DNA of 64,000 nucleotides, taken from contig NZ_CP070225.1 in the NCBI RefSeq assembly GCF_021631985.1, positions 1,054,001 through 1,118,000 of the forward strand, read 5' to 3'. This stretch comes from Sandaracinus amylolyticus. GTDB lineage: Bacteria > Myxococcota_A > Polyangia > Polyangiales > Sandaracinaceae. The notes beneath the pieces were generated by a model. It saw only the letters and a program-made list of their open reading frames with translations. It ran no database searches and was not told the origin of the DNA. Within the stretch, counting starts at the first letter, position 1, and each line of letters starts with the position of its first letter. The position numbers and the translations under genes are program-made. Below, in pieces: positions 53,840-62,730 of the stretch.

Positions 53840-56378
53840 GCGTTCGCTGCTGCTCTGTGCTGCGGTCGCCGTGCTGAGCGGCTGCTACGAGGCCCACCTC
53901 TGCGGCACGCCCGAGGTCTGCAACCTGCGCGACGACGACTGCGACGGGCGCGCCGACGAGGGCTTCGTCGACGACGACGGCGTCTATCGCAGCGTCGAGG
54001 CGTGCGGGCAGTGCGGCATCGTCTGCGCCGACGTCTTCCCGACCGCCGAGCTCGTCGAGTGCGTCGACGACGACGAGAACGGTCCGACCTGCGTGATCGT
54101 GACCTGCGCCGAGGGCTTCCATCGCGCCGGCGACGGCGCGTGCGTGCCCGACGTGCCCTCGCTCTGTCTGCCCTGCACGACCGACGAGGACTGCGGCCTG
54201 CGCCTGCCCGGCGCGCGCTGCCTCGAGACCGCGACCGGCGCGATGCGCTGCGGTCAGCCCTGCGACGAGACCGTGCTCTGCCCCGAGGGCTTCGAGTGCG
54301 TGCCCGGCATGCCCGAGGGCGATCCCGGTCAGTGCGTGCCGCTGAGCGGCATCTGCGCGTGCGGCGAGGGCACCGAGGGCGTCGAGCTCGCGTGCATCCT
54401 CGAGAGCCCGGACGACGGTCATCGCTGCGCCGGCATCCAGCGCTGCGGCGCCGAGGGCCCGAGCGAGTGCGAGCCCGCGCTCACCGAGGTCTGCAACACG
54501 CAGGACGACGACTGCGACGGCGGGTTCGACGAGGACTTCCGCGACGAGGAAGGACGCTACATCGCGCGCCTGCACTGCGGTGGATGCGCGACCCCGTGCG
54601 TCGAGCCGGGGCCGAACATGATCGCCGAGTGCCTCCCCGACGGCGCCGCGCCGAACGTGCGCTGCGAGGTCGAGTGCCTCGAGGGCTTCGTCGACGTCGA
54701 TCGCATCCTCGCGAACGGCTGCGAGTGCGAGCGCTGGGACGGATCCGGTCCGCCGCCTGCGGTGGGCGGCGACGCGGACTGCGACGGCGTTCCCGACGAC
54801 ACGTCGGACTTCGTCTACGTGAGCGTCACCGGGAGCGACACCAACCCCGGCACGCTCGCGCGTCCGATGCGCACGCTCGCCGCCGCGCAGGAGCGCGCGC
54901 GCACGCAGGGCAAGGACGTGCTCGTCTCGCGCGGCATCTACGACGGGCCCTTCGACGTCGTCGGTGGCGTGAGCGTGTTCGGCGGGTACTCGCCGGACTT
55001 CCGCGATCGCGATCTCGAGCTCTATCCGGTGTTGATCGAGCGCAGCGCCGCCGAGGCGGGCACGCCGCCGCTCACGTGTCGCAACGTGACCGCGGCGACG
55101 CGCATCGAGGGCTTCGTGATCCAGGGCAGCGACGCGACGCGCGAGGGCACGGGCAGCACGGCGGTGCTGGTCGACGGATGCGGCGCCGCGGTTCGCTTCG
55201 CGTCGCTCACCGTCCTCGCGGGCCGCGGCGCCGACGGCGTGCGCGGCGACGACTCGAGCACGAACCTGCGCGACTGGGGCCTCGCCACGCTCACCCAGCT
55301 CGACGGGACGCGCGGCAGCGAGGGCGCGCCGGGCAACACCGACGGCATCGCGTGCCGGCGCGTCGAGGGCGGCGCCGGTGGGCGCCAGTCGTGCCGCAGC
55401 GTCGACGTGAGCGGCGGGCGCGGTGGTGCCGCGGAGTGCCCGGGGAACATCTGCACCAACGGCGCGGCTTGCGCGAACGCGGGCTGCACCGACTTCACGA
55501 GCGGCGGTGTGTGCGACATCGATCGCGTGCTCGCGCTCGCGACGCCGAACCCCGCGGCGCAGGCGGGACGCGGCCCGATGCCGGGCGCGGCGGGTGAGCT
55601 CTCGTTCAACGCGCCGACGAACCGCGGCGTCTGCAACTTCTGCGACGACAACCCGACGCTGCTGCGCGACGGCGGCAACGGCGACGACGGCGAGACCGGC
55701 GCGAACGGCGGCGGCGGGCTCGGGTGCAGCGCACCGCCGATCGTCGACGCGCAGGGCCGTCTGGCAGGCCGGCGCGGCACCGACGGAACGTCGGGCACCG
55801 ACGGCAGCGGCGGCGGCGGCGCGACCGCGGGCGGCGGCTACGAGGTCATCGGCGGCACATCGGGCAGCTGCGCCGATCGCAGCGGCGGCAGCGGTGGTGG
55901 TGGCGGCAGCGGCGGCTGTGGCGCGCCCCAGGCCGACGGCGGCGGCGGCGCGGGCCACTCGGTCGGCGTGCTCGTCATCGCGCGCGGCGGACCGGGCCCG
56001 ACGTTCGAGAGCACGGTGCGCATCGTGACCGCGAGCGGCGGGCGCGGCGGCGACGGCGGCGTCGGCGCGGCGGGTGGCGCGGGCGGCACCGGCGCGGGCG
56101 GCGGCGTCGGTCGCTTCTGGTGCGCGCGCACCGGAGGTCGCGGCGGCGACGGCGGCCGTGGCGGCGCGGGCGGCGGTGGCGGCGGTGGATGCGGTGGTGG
56201 CAGCCACGGCGTGTACATCAGCGGCGCCGACGCGGCGTATCGCGATGCGGTCGCGGCGTCGGTGATGATCGAGCGCGCGGGCGTCGCGGGGCGCGGTGGG
56301 CGCGGCGGGTTCTCGCCGGGCATGTCGGGCACCGACGGCACGAACGGCACCGACGTGGCCGTCGTGCTCGCGCCGTGA
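53823..56378 (+). CDS. MopE-type Cys-rich, glycine-rich lipoprotein (copy 2)
   Basis: An 851-residue paralogue of the preceding gene with the same layout. It has a lipobox LSGC near residue 21, MopE motifs CNLRDDDCDGRADEG and CNTQDDDCDGGFDED, Cys-rich modules, the beta-helix start GSDTNPGTLARPMRTL near 335, then long Gly/Asp-rich segments (GRGGDGG-type). The second MopE motif has the full DDDCDG, while copy 1 has DNDCDG. The start at 53823 overlaps the copy-1 stop region. It ends 17 bp before copy B of the dispersed repeat. Role: surface structure or metal binding, unproven. Confidence 0.75.
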   Translation: MSSFVERSLLLCAAVAVLSGCYEAHLCGTPEVCNLRDDDCDGRADEGFVDDDGVYRSVEACGQCGIVCADVFPTAELVECVDDDENGPTCVIVTCAEGFHRAGDGACVPDVPSLCLPCTTDEDCGLRLPGARCLETATGAMRCGQPCDETVLCPEGFECVPGMPEGDPGQCVPLSGICACGEGTEGVELACILESPDDGHRCAGIQRCGAEGPSECEPALTEVCNTQDDDCDGGFDEDFRDEEGRYIARLHCGGCATPCVEPGPNMIAECLPDGAAPNVRCEVECLEGFVDVDRILANGCECERWDGSGPPPAVGGDADCDGVPDDTSDFVYVSVTGSDTNPGTLARPMRTLAAAQERARTQGKDVLVSRGIYDGPFDVVGGVSVFGGYSPDFRDRDLELYPVLIERSAAEAGTPPLTCRNVTAATRIEGFVIQGSDATREGTGSTAVLVDGCGAAVRFASLTVLAGRGADGVRGDDSSTNLRDWGLATLTQLDGTRGSEGAPGNTDGIACRRVEGGAGGRQSCRSVDVSGGRGGAAECPGNICTNGAACANAGCTDFTSGGVCDIDRVLALATPNPAAQAGRGPMPGAAGELSFNAPTNRGVCNFCDDNPTLLRDGGNGDDGETGANGGGGLGCSAPPIVDAQGRLAGRRGTDGTSGTDGSGGGGATAGGGYEVIGGTSGSCADRSGGSGGGGGSGGCGAPQADGGGGAGHSVGVLVIARGGPGPTFESTVRIVTASGGRGGDGGVGAAGGAGGTGAGGGVGRFWCARTGGRGGDGGRGGAGGGGGGGCGGGSHGVYISGADAAYRDAVAASVMIERAGVAGRGGRGGFSPGMSGTDGTNGTDVAVVLAP

Positions 56379-56395
56379 GGGTGGCTCGCGGTGAG

Positions 56396-56574
56396 GTGAT
56401 CTCGAGGACGATCTGGGTGCTCACCGTGAGGCTTCGGTGTGCACGTTCGCGCAAGGGCGCGCTGGCGCGCGCTCGCGCTCACAGCTGTTTCGTTTGGGTC
56501 TCGTCGAGCGGGCCGCTCGTGGTGGGGTTGCTTCGCGGTGGGCGCGATCTCGAGTCCCCGCAGATCGTGCTCGG
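56396..56574 (+). repeat. 179-bp dispersed repeat, copy B
   Basis: Same element as 24007-24185 but on the opposite strand, 32 kb away; no gaps and about seven mismatches over 179 bp by my reading. GATCTCGAG recurs nearby at 56581 and 56619, suggesting partial further copies. Confidence 0.75.
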
Positions 56575-56667
56575 CGATGTGATCTCGAGAGCGGTCGCGA
56601 TCTTCGACGCGCTCGCGATCTCGAGAACGCGCACTCGCACGCGCACGCTCTCCCCGCACGCGCCCCC

Positions 56668-56739
56668 GCCCTCGCCCCCGCACCCGCCCTCGCCCCCGCA
56701 CCCGCCCTCGCCCCCGCACCCGCCCTCGCCCCCGCACCC
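56668..56739. repeat. 18-bp tandem repeat, four perfect units
   Basis: Four identical units GCCCTCGCCCCCGCACCC stand head to tail, followed by a partial unit. If translated in the frame of the next gene it would read as ALAPAP repeats. It lies between the dispersed repeat and the start of the 222-residue gene, so it is likely non-coding. Confidence 0.8.
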
Positions 56740-56799
56740 GCCCCCGCCCCTGGCGCGCTTCTCCCGCCCGTTGCTACCGTCCCGCGCGGGAGGGCAGCC

Positions 56800-57468
56800 A
56801 TGCCGAGAAAGCTGAGAGCGCAAGAGACACTCGACACCATCGAGGACGAGATCCTCTTCACCCGCGCGGCCGTAGAGGCCGACCCCGACGCGGCGGATCT
56901 GCTCCCGATGACCGACTCCTGGCTCGCGCTGGTCGACGCCACGCGGGCGGCCGATCGCGCGGCCCGCATCGCGGGGACGAGCGCGAGCGCCCTGCGCATC
57001 GTCGCGAACGGACGACTCGACGACGCGTGCACCCGCTTCGGCCGCACCCTCGCGATCGACACGCCGACGACCTCGCCGCGCTGGCGGCGCTTCTTCAGCA
57101 CCGCGATCTCGTCGTGGATCGATCAGCGTCTCGTCGCCCAGGTCGCCACGGTCCGTGGGTGGCTGACGATCACCGACGAGCCCGTGCTCGAGGCGCACCG
57201 CGCGCCGCTCGCGCAGTGGAGCGAGTCCGCGCAGGTCGCGCTCGACCGCACCGCCGCGAGCGCCCAGACCCGCGGCGCGGCGCAGATCGCGCGCGAGTCG
57301 CTGGCCGAGGATCTGACCCGCGAGCGCGACGGCCTGTACGCCGCGCTGCTGCAGCGAGCAGGCGAGCGCAGCCTCGCGCGCGACTGGGCGGCGCGCTTCT
57401 TCCGCGTCGAGCGCCGCCGCGGCGACCCCGACGCCGAGCCCGAAGGCCCGCAGGGCCCCGCCGCCTGA
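56800..57468 (+). CDS. Helical protein of unknown function
   Basis: A 222-residue soluble protein with no signal peptide, rich in Ala, Arg and Asp, predicted mostly helical (DTIEDEILFTRAAVEADPD, TASAQTRGAAQIARES-like stretches). ATG 56800 follows GGGAGGG at 56789-56795. The frame is open upstream to 56437 through the 18-bp repeats, but no earlier start has a ribosome binding site. No family recognised. A strong hairpin follows at 57513. Confidence 0.55.
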   Translation: MPRKLRAQETLDTIEDEILFTRAAVEADPDAADLLPMTDSWLALVDATRAADRAARIAGTSASALRIVANGRLDDACTRFGRTLAIDTPTTSPRWRRFFSTAISSWIDQRLVAQVATVRGWLTITDEPVLEAHRAPLAQWSESAQVALDRTAASAQTRGAAQIARESLAEDLTRERDGLYAALLQRAGERSLARDWAARFFRVERRRGDPDAEPEGPQGPAA

Positions 57469-57836
57469 TCGGAGCCCGCGCTCCGGCGGCCGGATTCGCA
57501 GATCGTGACGTCCGCGAGGGCGCCTCCCGACCCCGGGCAGGCGCCCTCGCGCGCTCGAGGAGGCCGATCCGGCGCCCGGAGCGCGCTCTCGGACGCGCGA
57601 TCCGACCCTTCCGGCGCCGAGATCGCGGCCCCCACGGGCCCGCGGGAGCCCGCCGGGCGGCCGGATCACGCCTTCCGCGCGTCACATGTATCGAATTCGG
57701 GACACGACCGGAGTGCTCGCGAAGCAGCCGGCGGACGGGAGTGCCCGTCTCGGGCAGCGAGCCGTTGAATTCGCTCGCCGGAGAGCCCGCTCGGACCTTC
57801 TGGACGACGCGCGAAGGAGCGAGCGAGCATCACCCG
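57469..57836. other. Intergenic region with terminator hairpin
   Basis: A 368-bp gap. Apart from the hairpin at 57513-57551 I see nothing convincing; the stretch just before 57837 presumably holds the promoter of the beta-helix gene. Confidence 0.4.
57513..57551 (+). terminator. Strong hairpin, likely terminator
   Basis: A perfect 13-bp stem (CGCGAGGGCGCCT / AGGCGCCCTCGCG) with a 13-base loop, 44 bp after the stop of the 222-residue gene. It has no T-tract, so termination would rely on the stem or Rho. Confidence 0.55.
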
Positions 57837-59357
57837 ATGGTGGCTCGCGCCGTCGTCCTCGCGCTGCTCCTGCTCGTCCCGATGCGCGCGCTCGCGCGCG
57901 ACGTGCCCGTCTCCGACGCGACATCACTCCGCGCCGCGCTCGCCGATGCACGGCCCGGCGACGTCATCGTGCTCGCCGACGGCACCTACGACGTCGACGC
58001 GAACCTCCGGTGCGACGCCGACGGATCCGCGGACGCACCCATCGTCGTGCGCGCCGTGACCGCGCTCGGCGCCCACGTCCGCTTCGACGCGGTCGAGGGG
58101 TTCGTCGTGCGTGGCGCGCACTGGCGCTTCGAGGATCTCGAGGTCGAGGGCGTCTGCGCCGACGACAGCGCGTGCGAGCACGCGTGGCACATCGTGGGCG
58201 ACGCCGATCGCACCGTCGTCCGCGGCAACCGCGCGCACGGCTTCAACGCCCACATCAAGGCGAACGGGGAGGGCGATCCCCGCGTGTGGCCCGACGACGT
58301 GCTCGTCGAGGACAACGAATTCTTCAACCCCCGCGCGCGCATGACGAGCAACCCCGTCACGCCGATCGACGTCGTCGGTGGGCGCCGCTGGATCGTCCGC
58401 GGCAACTACATCCACGATCACCACAAGGGCATGGGCGACGGCGTGAGCTACGCCGCGTTCCTCAAGGGCAACTCGCGCGACGGGATCATCGAGCGCAACC
58501 TCGTCGTCTGCGAGCAGCTCCACACCGGCGGCGTGCGCCTCGGGCTCTCGCTCGGCGGCGGCGGCACCGGGCCCGACTCGATCTGCGAGGGCGGCACGTG
58601 CACGCCCGAGCACCAGGGCGGCATCCTGCGCAACAACGTGATCGTGCACTGCCCGGCCGACGTCGGCGTGTACGTGAACGAGTGCGCGGACTGCCTCGTC
58701 GCGCACAACACGCTCGCAGGCACGACGGGCATCGACGTGCGCTTCGCCGCGAGCGACGTGCGCGTGATCGGCAACCTGCTCTCGGGTCGGGTGCGCGCGC
58801 GCGACGGGGCGACGCTCGCATCGAGCGGGAACCGCGAGATGGTCACCGAGGCCGAGTGGAGCGCGTGGTTCGTCGCGCCGGGCGAGGCCGACTTCACGCT
58901 GCGCGACGGTGCGGAGCTCGTGGATCGCGGCGCTGCGCTCGCCGAGGTGACCGACGACTTCTGCGGCAACGATCGCGACGACGGCATGCCCGATCTCGGC
59001 GCGGTGGAGCACGACGGAGACGGGCCCTGCGACACGACGATGCCGGGTGGCGGTGGCGCGACGCCCGGCGTCGACGCGGGCATCGCGGGCGACGCGGGCA
59101 GCGAGGAGATCGACGCGGGGCCGAGGGCCGACGCGGGCATGCTCGCCGGAGAGGTCTCGGGCGGGTGTGGCTGTCGTGCCGGCGGTCGGGGGCCCACGCG
59201 CGTCGCGTGGCTCGCGCTGCTCGCGCTCGTCGCGCTCAGCCGACGAGCTCGCTCGCGATCGCGACGAGGCGCGCCGGATCGAATGGCTTCGCGAGCACCG
59301 CTTGGAACAACGACGGGCGGAAGCGCACCAGCTCGTCGGTGCGGATCTCCCCGCTGA
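57837..59357 (+). CDS. Secreted right-handed beta-helix protein with MYXO-CTERM-like tail
   Basis: A 506-residue protein with a signal peptide (ending MRALARD) and a parallel beta-helix (about 30-330; WRFEDLEVEGVCADD, VLVEDNEFFNPRA, RWIVRGNYIHDHHKGMGDGV, GILRNNVIVHCPADVG) of the kind found in polysaccharide lyases and chondroitinase-like proteins. A linker is followed by a MYXO-CTERM-like sorting signal near 442-470 (GGCGC, a hydrophobic helix, then RRARSR). The frame then runs 30 more codons into the 3' end of the convergent receiver gene, which is odd after such a signal. Substrate unknown. Confidence 0.7.
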   Translation: MVARAVVLALLLLVPMRALARDVPVSDATSLRAALADARPGDVIVLADGTYDVDANLRCDADGSADAPIVVRAVTALGAHVRFDAVEGFVVRGAHWRFEDLEVEGVCADDSACEHAWHIVGDADRTVVRGNRAHGFNAHIKANGEGDPRVWPDDVLVEDNEFFNPRARMTSNPVTPIDVVGGRRWIVRGNYIHDHHKGMGDGVSYAAFLKGNSRDGIIERNLVVCEQLHTGGVRLGLSLGGGGTGPDSICEGGTCTPEHQGGILRNNVIVHCPADVGVYVNECADCLVAHNTLAGTTGIDVRFAASDVRVIGNLLSGRVRARDGATLASSGNREMVTEAEWSAWFVAPGEADFTLRDGAELVDRGAALAEVTDDFCGNDRDDGMPDLGAVEHDGDGPCDTTMPGGGGATPGVDAGIAGDAGSEEIDAGPRADAGMLAGEVSGGCGCRAGGRGPTRVAWLALLALVALSRRARSRSRRGAPDRMASRAPLGTTTGGSAPARRCGSPR

Positions 59358-59625
59358 TCGCGATCGCGGGGACCTCGCGCAGCCACCCTGCGGCGCGGAT
59401 GCGCTCCATCATCTCGATGCCGCTCTCGGTCGGCATCGCGATGTCGGTGACGATCAGATCCACGCTGCACTGCGCCAGCGCCTCGCGCGCGCTCGCGCCG
59501 TTCGACGCGCCGATCACGGTCGCACCGCCCGACGTGAGGTACTGCGAGATCAGGTCGCGCATGTCCTCGTGGTCCTCCACCACGAGCACCGTTCGTCCGC
59601 GAAGCGGCCCGTTCTCCGAGGGCAT
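59236..59625 (-). CDS. Single-domain response regulator
   Basis: A 129-residue receiver with no output domain. Acidic residues are in VLVVEDHED, the phosphorylated Asp in DLIVTDIAMP near residue 59, Thr/Ser switch in AIAISG, and Lys in AKPFDPARL near 110. It would be a phospho-relay or chemotaxis-like output. No kinase is adjacent. ATG 59625 follows an acceptable purine stretch; a longer frame starts at 59658. It overlaps the end of the beta-helix gene on the opposite strand by 122 bp. Confidence 0.85.
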   Translation of the reverse strand: MPSENGPLRGRTVLVVEDHEDMRDLISQYLTSGGATVIGASNGASAREALAQCSVDLIVTDIAMPTESGIEMMERIRAAGWLREVPAIAISGEIRTDELVRFRPSLFQAVLAKPFDPARLVAIASELVG

Positions 59626-59692
59626 CGTCACAGGTCCGTCGCAAGGACGTAGACGCATCCCGACGCGCGCGCAACAACGTTATCGTGATCGC

Positions 59693-60265
59693 ATGCGCCG
59701 CTGGCTCACGCGATGGTTCCCGGTGCGCTCGCTCGACCACGTCGGCGCCGGCGCGTACGGCCTGATCGGTGCGACCGTGATCTCGGCGGACTCGATCGCG
59801 AGCACGATCGCGCCCACCCACGCGGCCGCGATCCGCTGGACCTTGCTCTACGAGCACAGCCAGGTGGGCTCGTCGCGCGGCGGAGGCGGGCGCGACAGCA
59901 CGCTGCACCCGTTCGCGAGCGGATGGCGCGGCGAGTCGATCGTGCTGCGCGCCGCGTGCGGCAGGACGATCGGCGTCGCGCTCGGGGACGCGCGCCTGCG
60001 CGCACCGATCGATCCCGCCGACGGGACGCCCCTCGGAACGAGCCCCGCCTCGAGCGCGACCTACGGCGCGCTGGTCTCGCGCGCGCCAGCGGGCTCGGGG
60101 ACGGTCTTCGTGCGCGAGCACGGCATCCAGGCGGGCCAGACCGTGCGCCTCCACGCATGGCTCGAGCCGGTGGGATCCACCGGCGGCTATCGCGACGCGG
60201 CGAGCCCGACGACGGTGCAGTTCCGCGCGACCGACGTGACGCTCGAGGACGATCTCCGCGACTAG
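59693..60265 (+). CDS. Small protein of unknown function
   Basis: A 190-residue protein with a short basic N-terminus, then a weakly hydrophobic stretch (GAGAYGLIGATVISADSIA) that is not a clear signal. The body is mainly beta (ESIVLRAACGRTIGVALG, TVFVREHGIQAGQTVRLHAWL). No cysteine pattern or catalytic motif was seen. It starts 67 bp from the divergent receiver gene. No family recognised. Confidence 0.5.
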   Translation: MRRWLTRWFPVRSLDHVGAGAYGLIGATVISADSIASTIAPTHAAAIRWTLLYEHSQVGSSRGGGGRDSTLHPFASGWRGESIVLRAACGRTIGVALGDARLRAPIDPADGTPLGTSPASSATYGALVSRAPAGSGTVFVREHGIQAGQTVRLHAWLEPVGSTGGYRDAASPTTVQFRATDVTLEDDLRD

Positions 60266-60280
60266 TACGGCTGCCCGGAT

Positions 60281-60316
60281 GTTCGTTCCGGGATCGATGT
60301 TCAGCCCGGAACGAAC
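60281..60316. terminator. Bidirectional hairpin between convergent genes
   Basis: A perfect 12-bp stem (GTTCGTTCCGGG / CCCGGAACGAAC) with a 12-base loop lies in the 75-bp gap between the convergent stop codons of the 190-residue protein and the sulfotransferase. It has no long T-tract. Confidence 0.6.
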
Positions 60317-60340
60317 GGAACGAAGCTCCGGGCGGAGATA

Positions 60341-61621
60341 CTAGACCCGGAACGCGTCGCGGTAGTGCTCGAGCGCGCGATCGACGTCGCGCTCGGCGAG
60401 ACCGAAGTCGCTCAGCCGGTAGCGATGCACGCCGTGACGGTGCTGCACCTCGCTGCGCAGCGTGTCGCGCATGCGCGTCTCGGCGTCCTTCGTCCACGGC
60501 ATGCCGGTGCGCTCCTCGATGCGGCGCACCACCGCGAGCGGGTTCTCCATGAGCTCGCCGTAGCGCACGTCGACGAAGCGCGCGTCGCCCACGCGCTTCC
60601 GCACGTCCATCGCGCGCGTCATCATGCGCGTCCCCTTGCGCAGCCAGCTTCGCCCGATCTCGTGGGGATCGACGTCGTCGCTGAACACGCCGCGCCCGTG
60701 CGCGAGCATGCTGCAGAAGCTCGGCACGACCTGCTGCGGATCGCGGTGCGTCCACACGATCGTCGCGTCGGGGAACACGTCGAGCAGCACGTCGAGCCAC
60801 TCGAGGTGGTGCGGCGTCTTGAGCACCCATCGCGCGTGCTCGCCCTCGGCCGGGCGCTGCCACTGGAGCGCCTGCAGCACGCGCTTCATGTAGCGGTAGG
60901 CGGGCGTCTGATCCTGCTCCTCGAGCCACATCGCGTAGCTCGGAACGCGCAGCGTGCTCTCGGGGACGGTGCTGCGGAACGCGAGGTCGAGCAGCAGCAC
61001 GTCCTCTTCGGGCGCGAGCGCGTCGACCGGGTGCACCGCGAAGAAGTCGGGCGCCATCCACCGCAGGCCGCTCTCCGCGCGCTGCGCGTTCGCGACGCGC
61101 TTCTGGCGCTCCTCGAGATCGGCGCCGGCGGGATCGAGCGGCACCGGCGAGAGCGCTTCCCACGATGACAGCGTGCGGATGCGCGCGTCGCTCGCGAGCA
61201 ATCGATGGAGCAGCGTGGTGCCGGTGCGCGGAAGACCGACGATCACGATCGGCTTGGTGGTGCGCTCCGACTCGATGCGCGGGTGGCGGCGCACCAGCTC
61301 CTCGAGCCGCATGCGCGTCGCGAGCGTCGAGATGAGCCGCTCGCGCGTGATGTAGCGACCGATCGGATGCAGCCGCGCCTCTTCGTCGATCGCGCGCAGC
61401 AGCACCCGCATCGGCTGGCGGAACGTCGCGTCGCCGAGATCGAGCAGCCCGGTGCGCTCCTCCGCCGCCTCGATGAGCGACGACTCGTCGAGCGAGATGC
61501 GCCAGCCGCGCCCGCCGAGCCCACGCATCAAGCGGTTCGCGAGGCGGATCACCCGCGGGCGATAGGGGCGTCGATAGTCGGTCGAGGTCGCGCTGCGACG
61601 CGCGAAGAGACGCCCGCGCAT
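60341..61621 (-). CDS. Sulfotransferase-family protein
   Basis: A 426-residue sulfotransferase of the bacterial family 3 type. The 5'-PSB loop GLPRTGTTLLHRLL near residue 130 binds PAPS, and the 3'-PB region is WTHRDPQQVVPSFCSML near 292. The substrate is unknown; lipids or polysaccharides are typical. The start overlaps the stop of the DUF1214 gene (TGATG/GTGATG), so the three minus-strand genes here are an operon. Confidence 0.8.
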   Translation of the reverse strand: MRGRLFARRSATSTDYRRPYRPRVIRLANRLMRGLGGRGWRISLDESSLIEAAEERTGLLDLGDATFRQPMRVLLRAIDEEARLHPIGRYITRERLISTLATRMRLEELVRRHPRIESERTTKPIVIVGLPRTGTTLLHRLLASDARIRTLSSWEALSPVPLDPAGADLEERQKRVANAQRAESGLRWMAPDFFAVHPVDALAPEEDVLLLDLAFRSTVPESTLRVPSYAMWLEEQDQTPAYRYMKRVLQALQWQRPAEGEHARWVLKTPHHLEWLDVLLDVFPDATIVWTHRDPQQVVPSFCSMLAHGRGVFSDDVDPHEIGRSWLRKGTRMMTRAMDVRKRVGDARFVDVRYGELMENPLAVVRRIEERTGMPWTKDAETRMRDTLRSEVQHRHGVHRYRLSDFGLAERDVDRALEHYRDAFRV

Positions 61622-62730
61622 CACGGGAGGCCTCGCACGTCGGCGAGCTTCACCACGCGAGCGCGCGGCTGCGGCGGCTCACCCTCGGGCCGCACCCAGC
61701 GGAAGCACATCGTGCCGAACGTGTGGCCCGTGGTCTCGATCCAGTTGGGCACGCCGGGGTCGCGATGCGCGACCACGATGCGCACGCTGCCGTCCTCGCG
61801 CAGCGTCGCGGTCGCGCTGTTCACGTGGATGCGGTGGTAGCGGTAGTCGAGCGACTCCATCCAGTGGTTGTTCAGCTGGAAGTTCCAGTGATCGCACTTC
61901 GGCGGCGTCGCATCGATCACCAGCGCCTCGTCGTCCGCGAGGCGCCAGTACGAGTGGTAGTACGCGATGTCCGCGAGCCCGCCGAAGCGGTTCGAGATCT
62001 CCTGGTCGAAGCGCGGGAGCTCGTTGGTGTGCGCCTGGAACATCTGCGCCCACGACGCGAAGAGCATCGGCGCGCCGCGCACCAGCATCGCGGTGCTCTG
62101 GAAGCCCGCGTCGAGCATCGCCGGCGTGAGCGGCTCGACGCCGCGGTCCGCGCCGATGCGCTCGATGCGCAGCTCGGCGATGCGCTCCTTCGGATCGAGC
62201 CGCGACTGGCGCACGATCAGCGTGCCGGTGTCCTTCGTCATCGGGAGCCACGTCTGGCCGGGCTCGAGGCGCGCGGGCTTCTCGCACGCGATGAGCACCT
62301 CGAACGTCCCGTCGTCGCGCACCGCGAGCTCGCTGGTGTCGATCTGCCCGGTCGGCGGCATCCCGTTGCCGCGCCCGTAGTGCCCGATCTGCGTCGCGAA
62401 CGAGAGGAAGTGCACCGTGCCGCGCGTGCCCACGATGCGATACGCGTGCTCGCCCGAGATCGCCGCGTTGAGATAGACGTTGTCGGGATTGTCCGCGCCC
62501 ATCTTCGCGGTCTCGTGGACCACTCGCTGCAGCACCGGCGCGCGCGGATCGTTGTGCTCGACGAACGTCTGCAGCGCCGCGCGGAGGATGCGCGACAGAT
62601 AGCGATAGCCCTCGGCGCGCGTGAGCGGATCGTCGGGCCCGTCCTGCACGATCTGCCCCGCGGCCTTCAGCGCGTCGCAGAGCTCGGCCCACGACGTCCC
62701 GTCCATCACGCGCTGCGAGCTGTCGCTCAT
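61621..62730 (-). CDS. DUF1214-domain protein
   Basis: A 369-residue protein. The middle part is beta-rich. The C-terminal third carries the DUF1214 pattern: [47 protein letters not shown]. There is no signal peptide, so it is probably cytoplasmic. DUF1214 proteins have no agreed function, though some lie near lipid or steroid genes. Here they are between a sulfotransferase and an SDR, overlapping both by 1-4 bp, which suggests a joint modification pathway. Confidence 0.7.
   Translation of the reverse strand: MSDSSQRVMDGTSWAELCDALKAAGQIVQDGPDDPLTRAEGYRYLSRILRAALQTFVEHNDPRAPVLQRVVHETAKMGADNPDNVYLNAAISGEHAYRIVGTRGTVHFLSFATQIGHYGRGNGMPPTGQIDTSELAVRDDGTFEVLIACEKPARLEPGQTWLPMTKDTGTLIVRQSRLDPKERIAELRIERIGADRGVEPLTPAMLDAGFQSTAMLVRGAPMLFASWAQMFQAHTNELPRFDQEISNRFGGLADIAYYHSYWRLADDEALVIDATPPKCDHWNFQLNNHWMESLDYRYHRIHVNSATATLREDGSVRIVVAHRDPGVPNWIETTGHTFGTMCFRWVRPEGEPPQPRARVVKLADVRGLP

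Noticed and set aside
53682..56207. An 841-codon open frame on the minus strand
   Set aside because: Ala/Arg-rich antisense of the MopE-like copy 2; no motif, and the plus strand has ordered Cys and DxDxDG motifs.
56437..56799. Earlier start for the 222-residue gene
   Set aside because: The frame is open but reads through the dispersed repeat and 18-bp repeats, and only ATG 56800 has a ribosome binding site.
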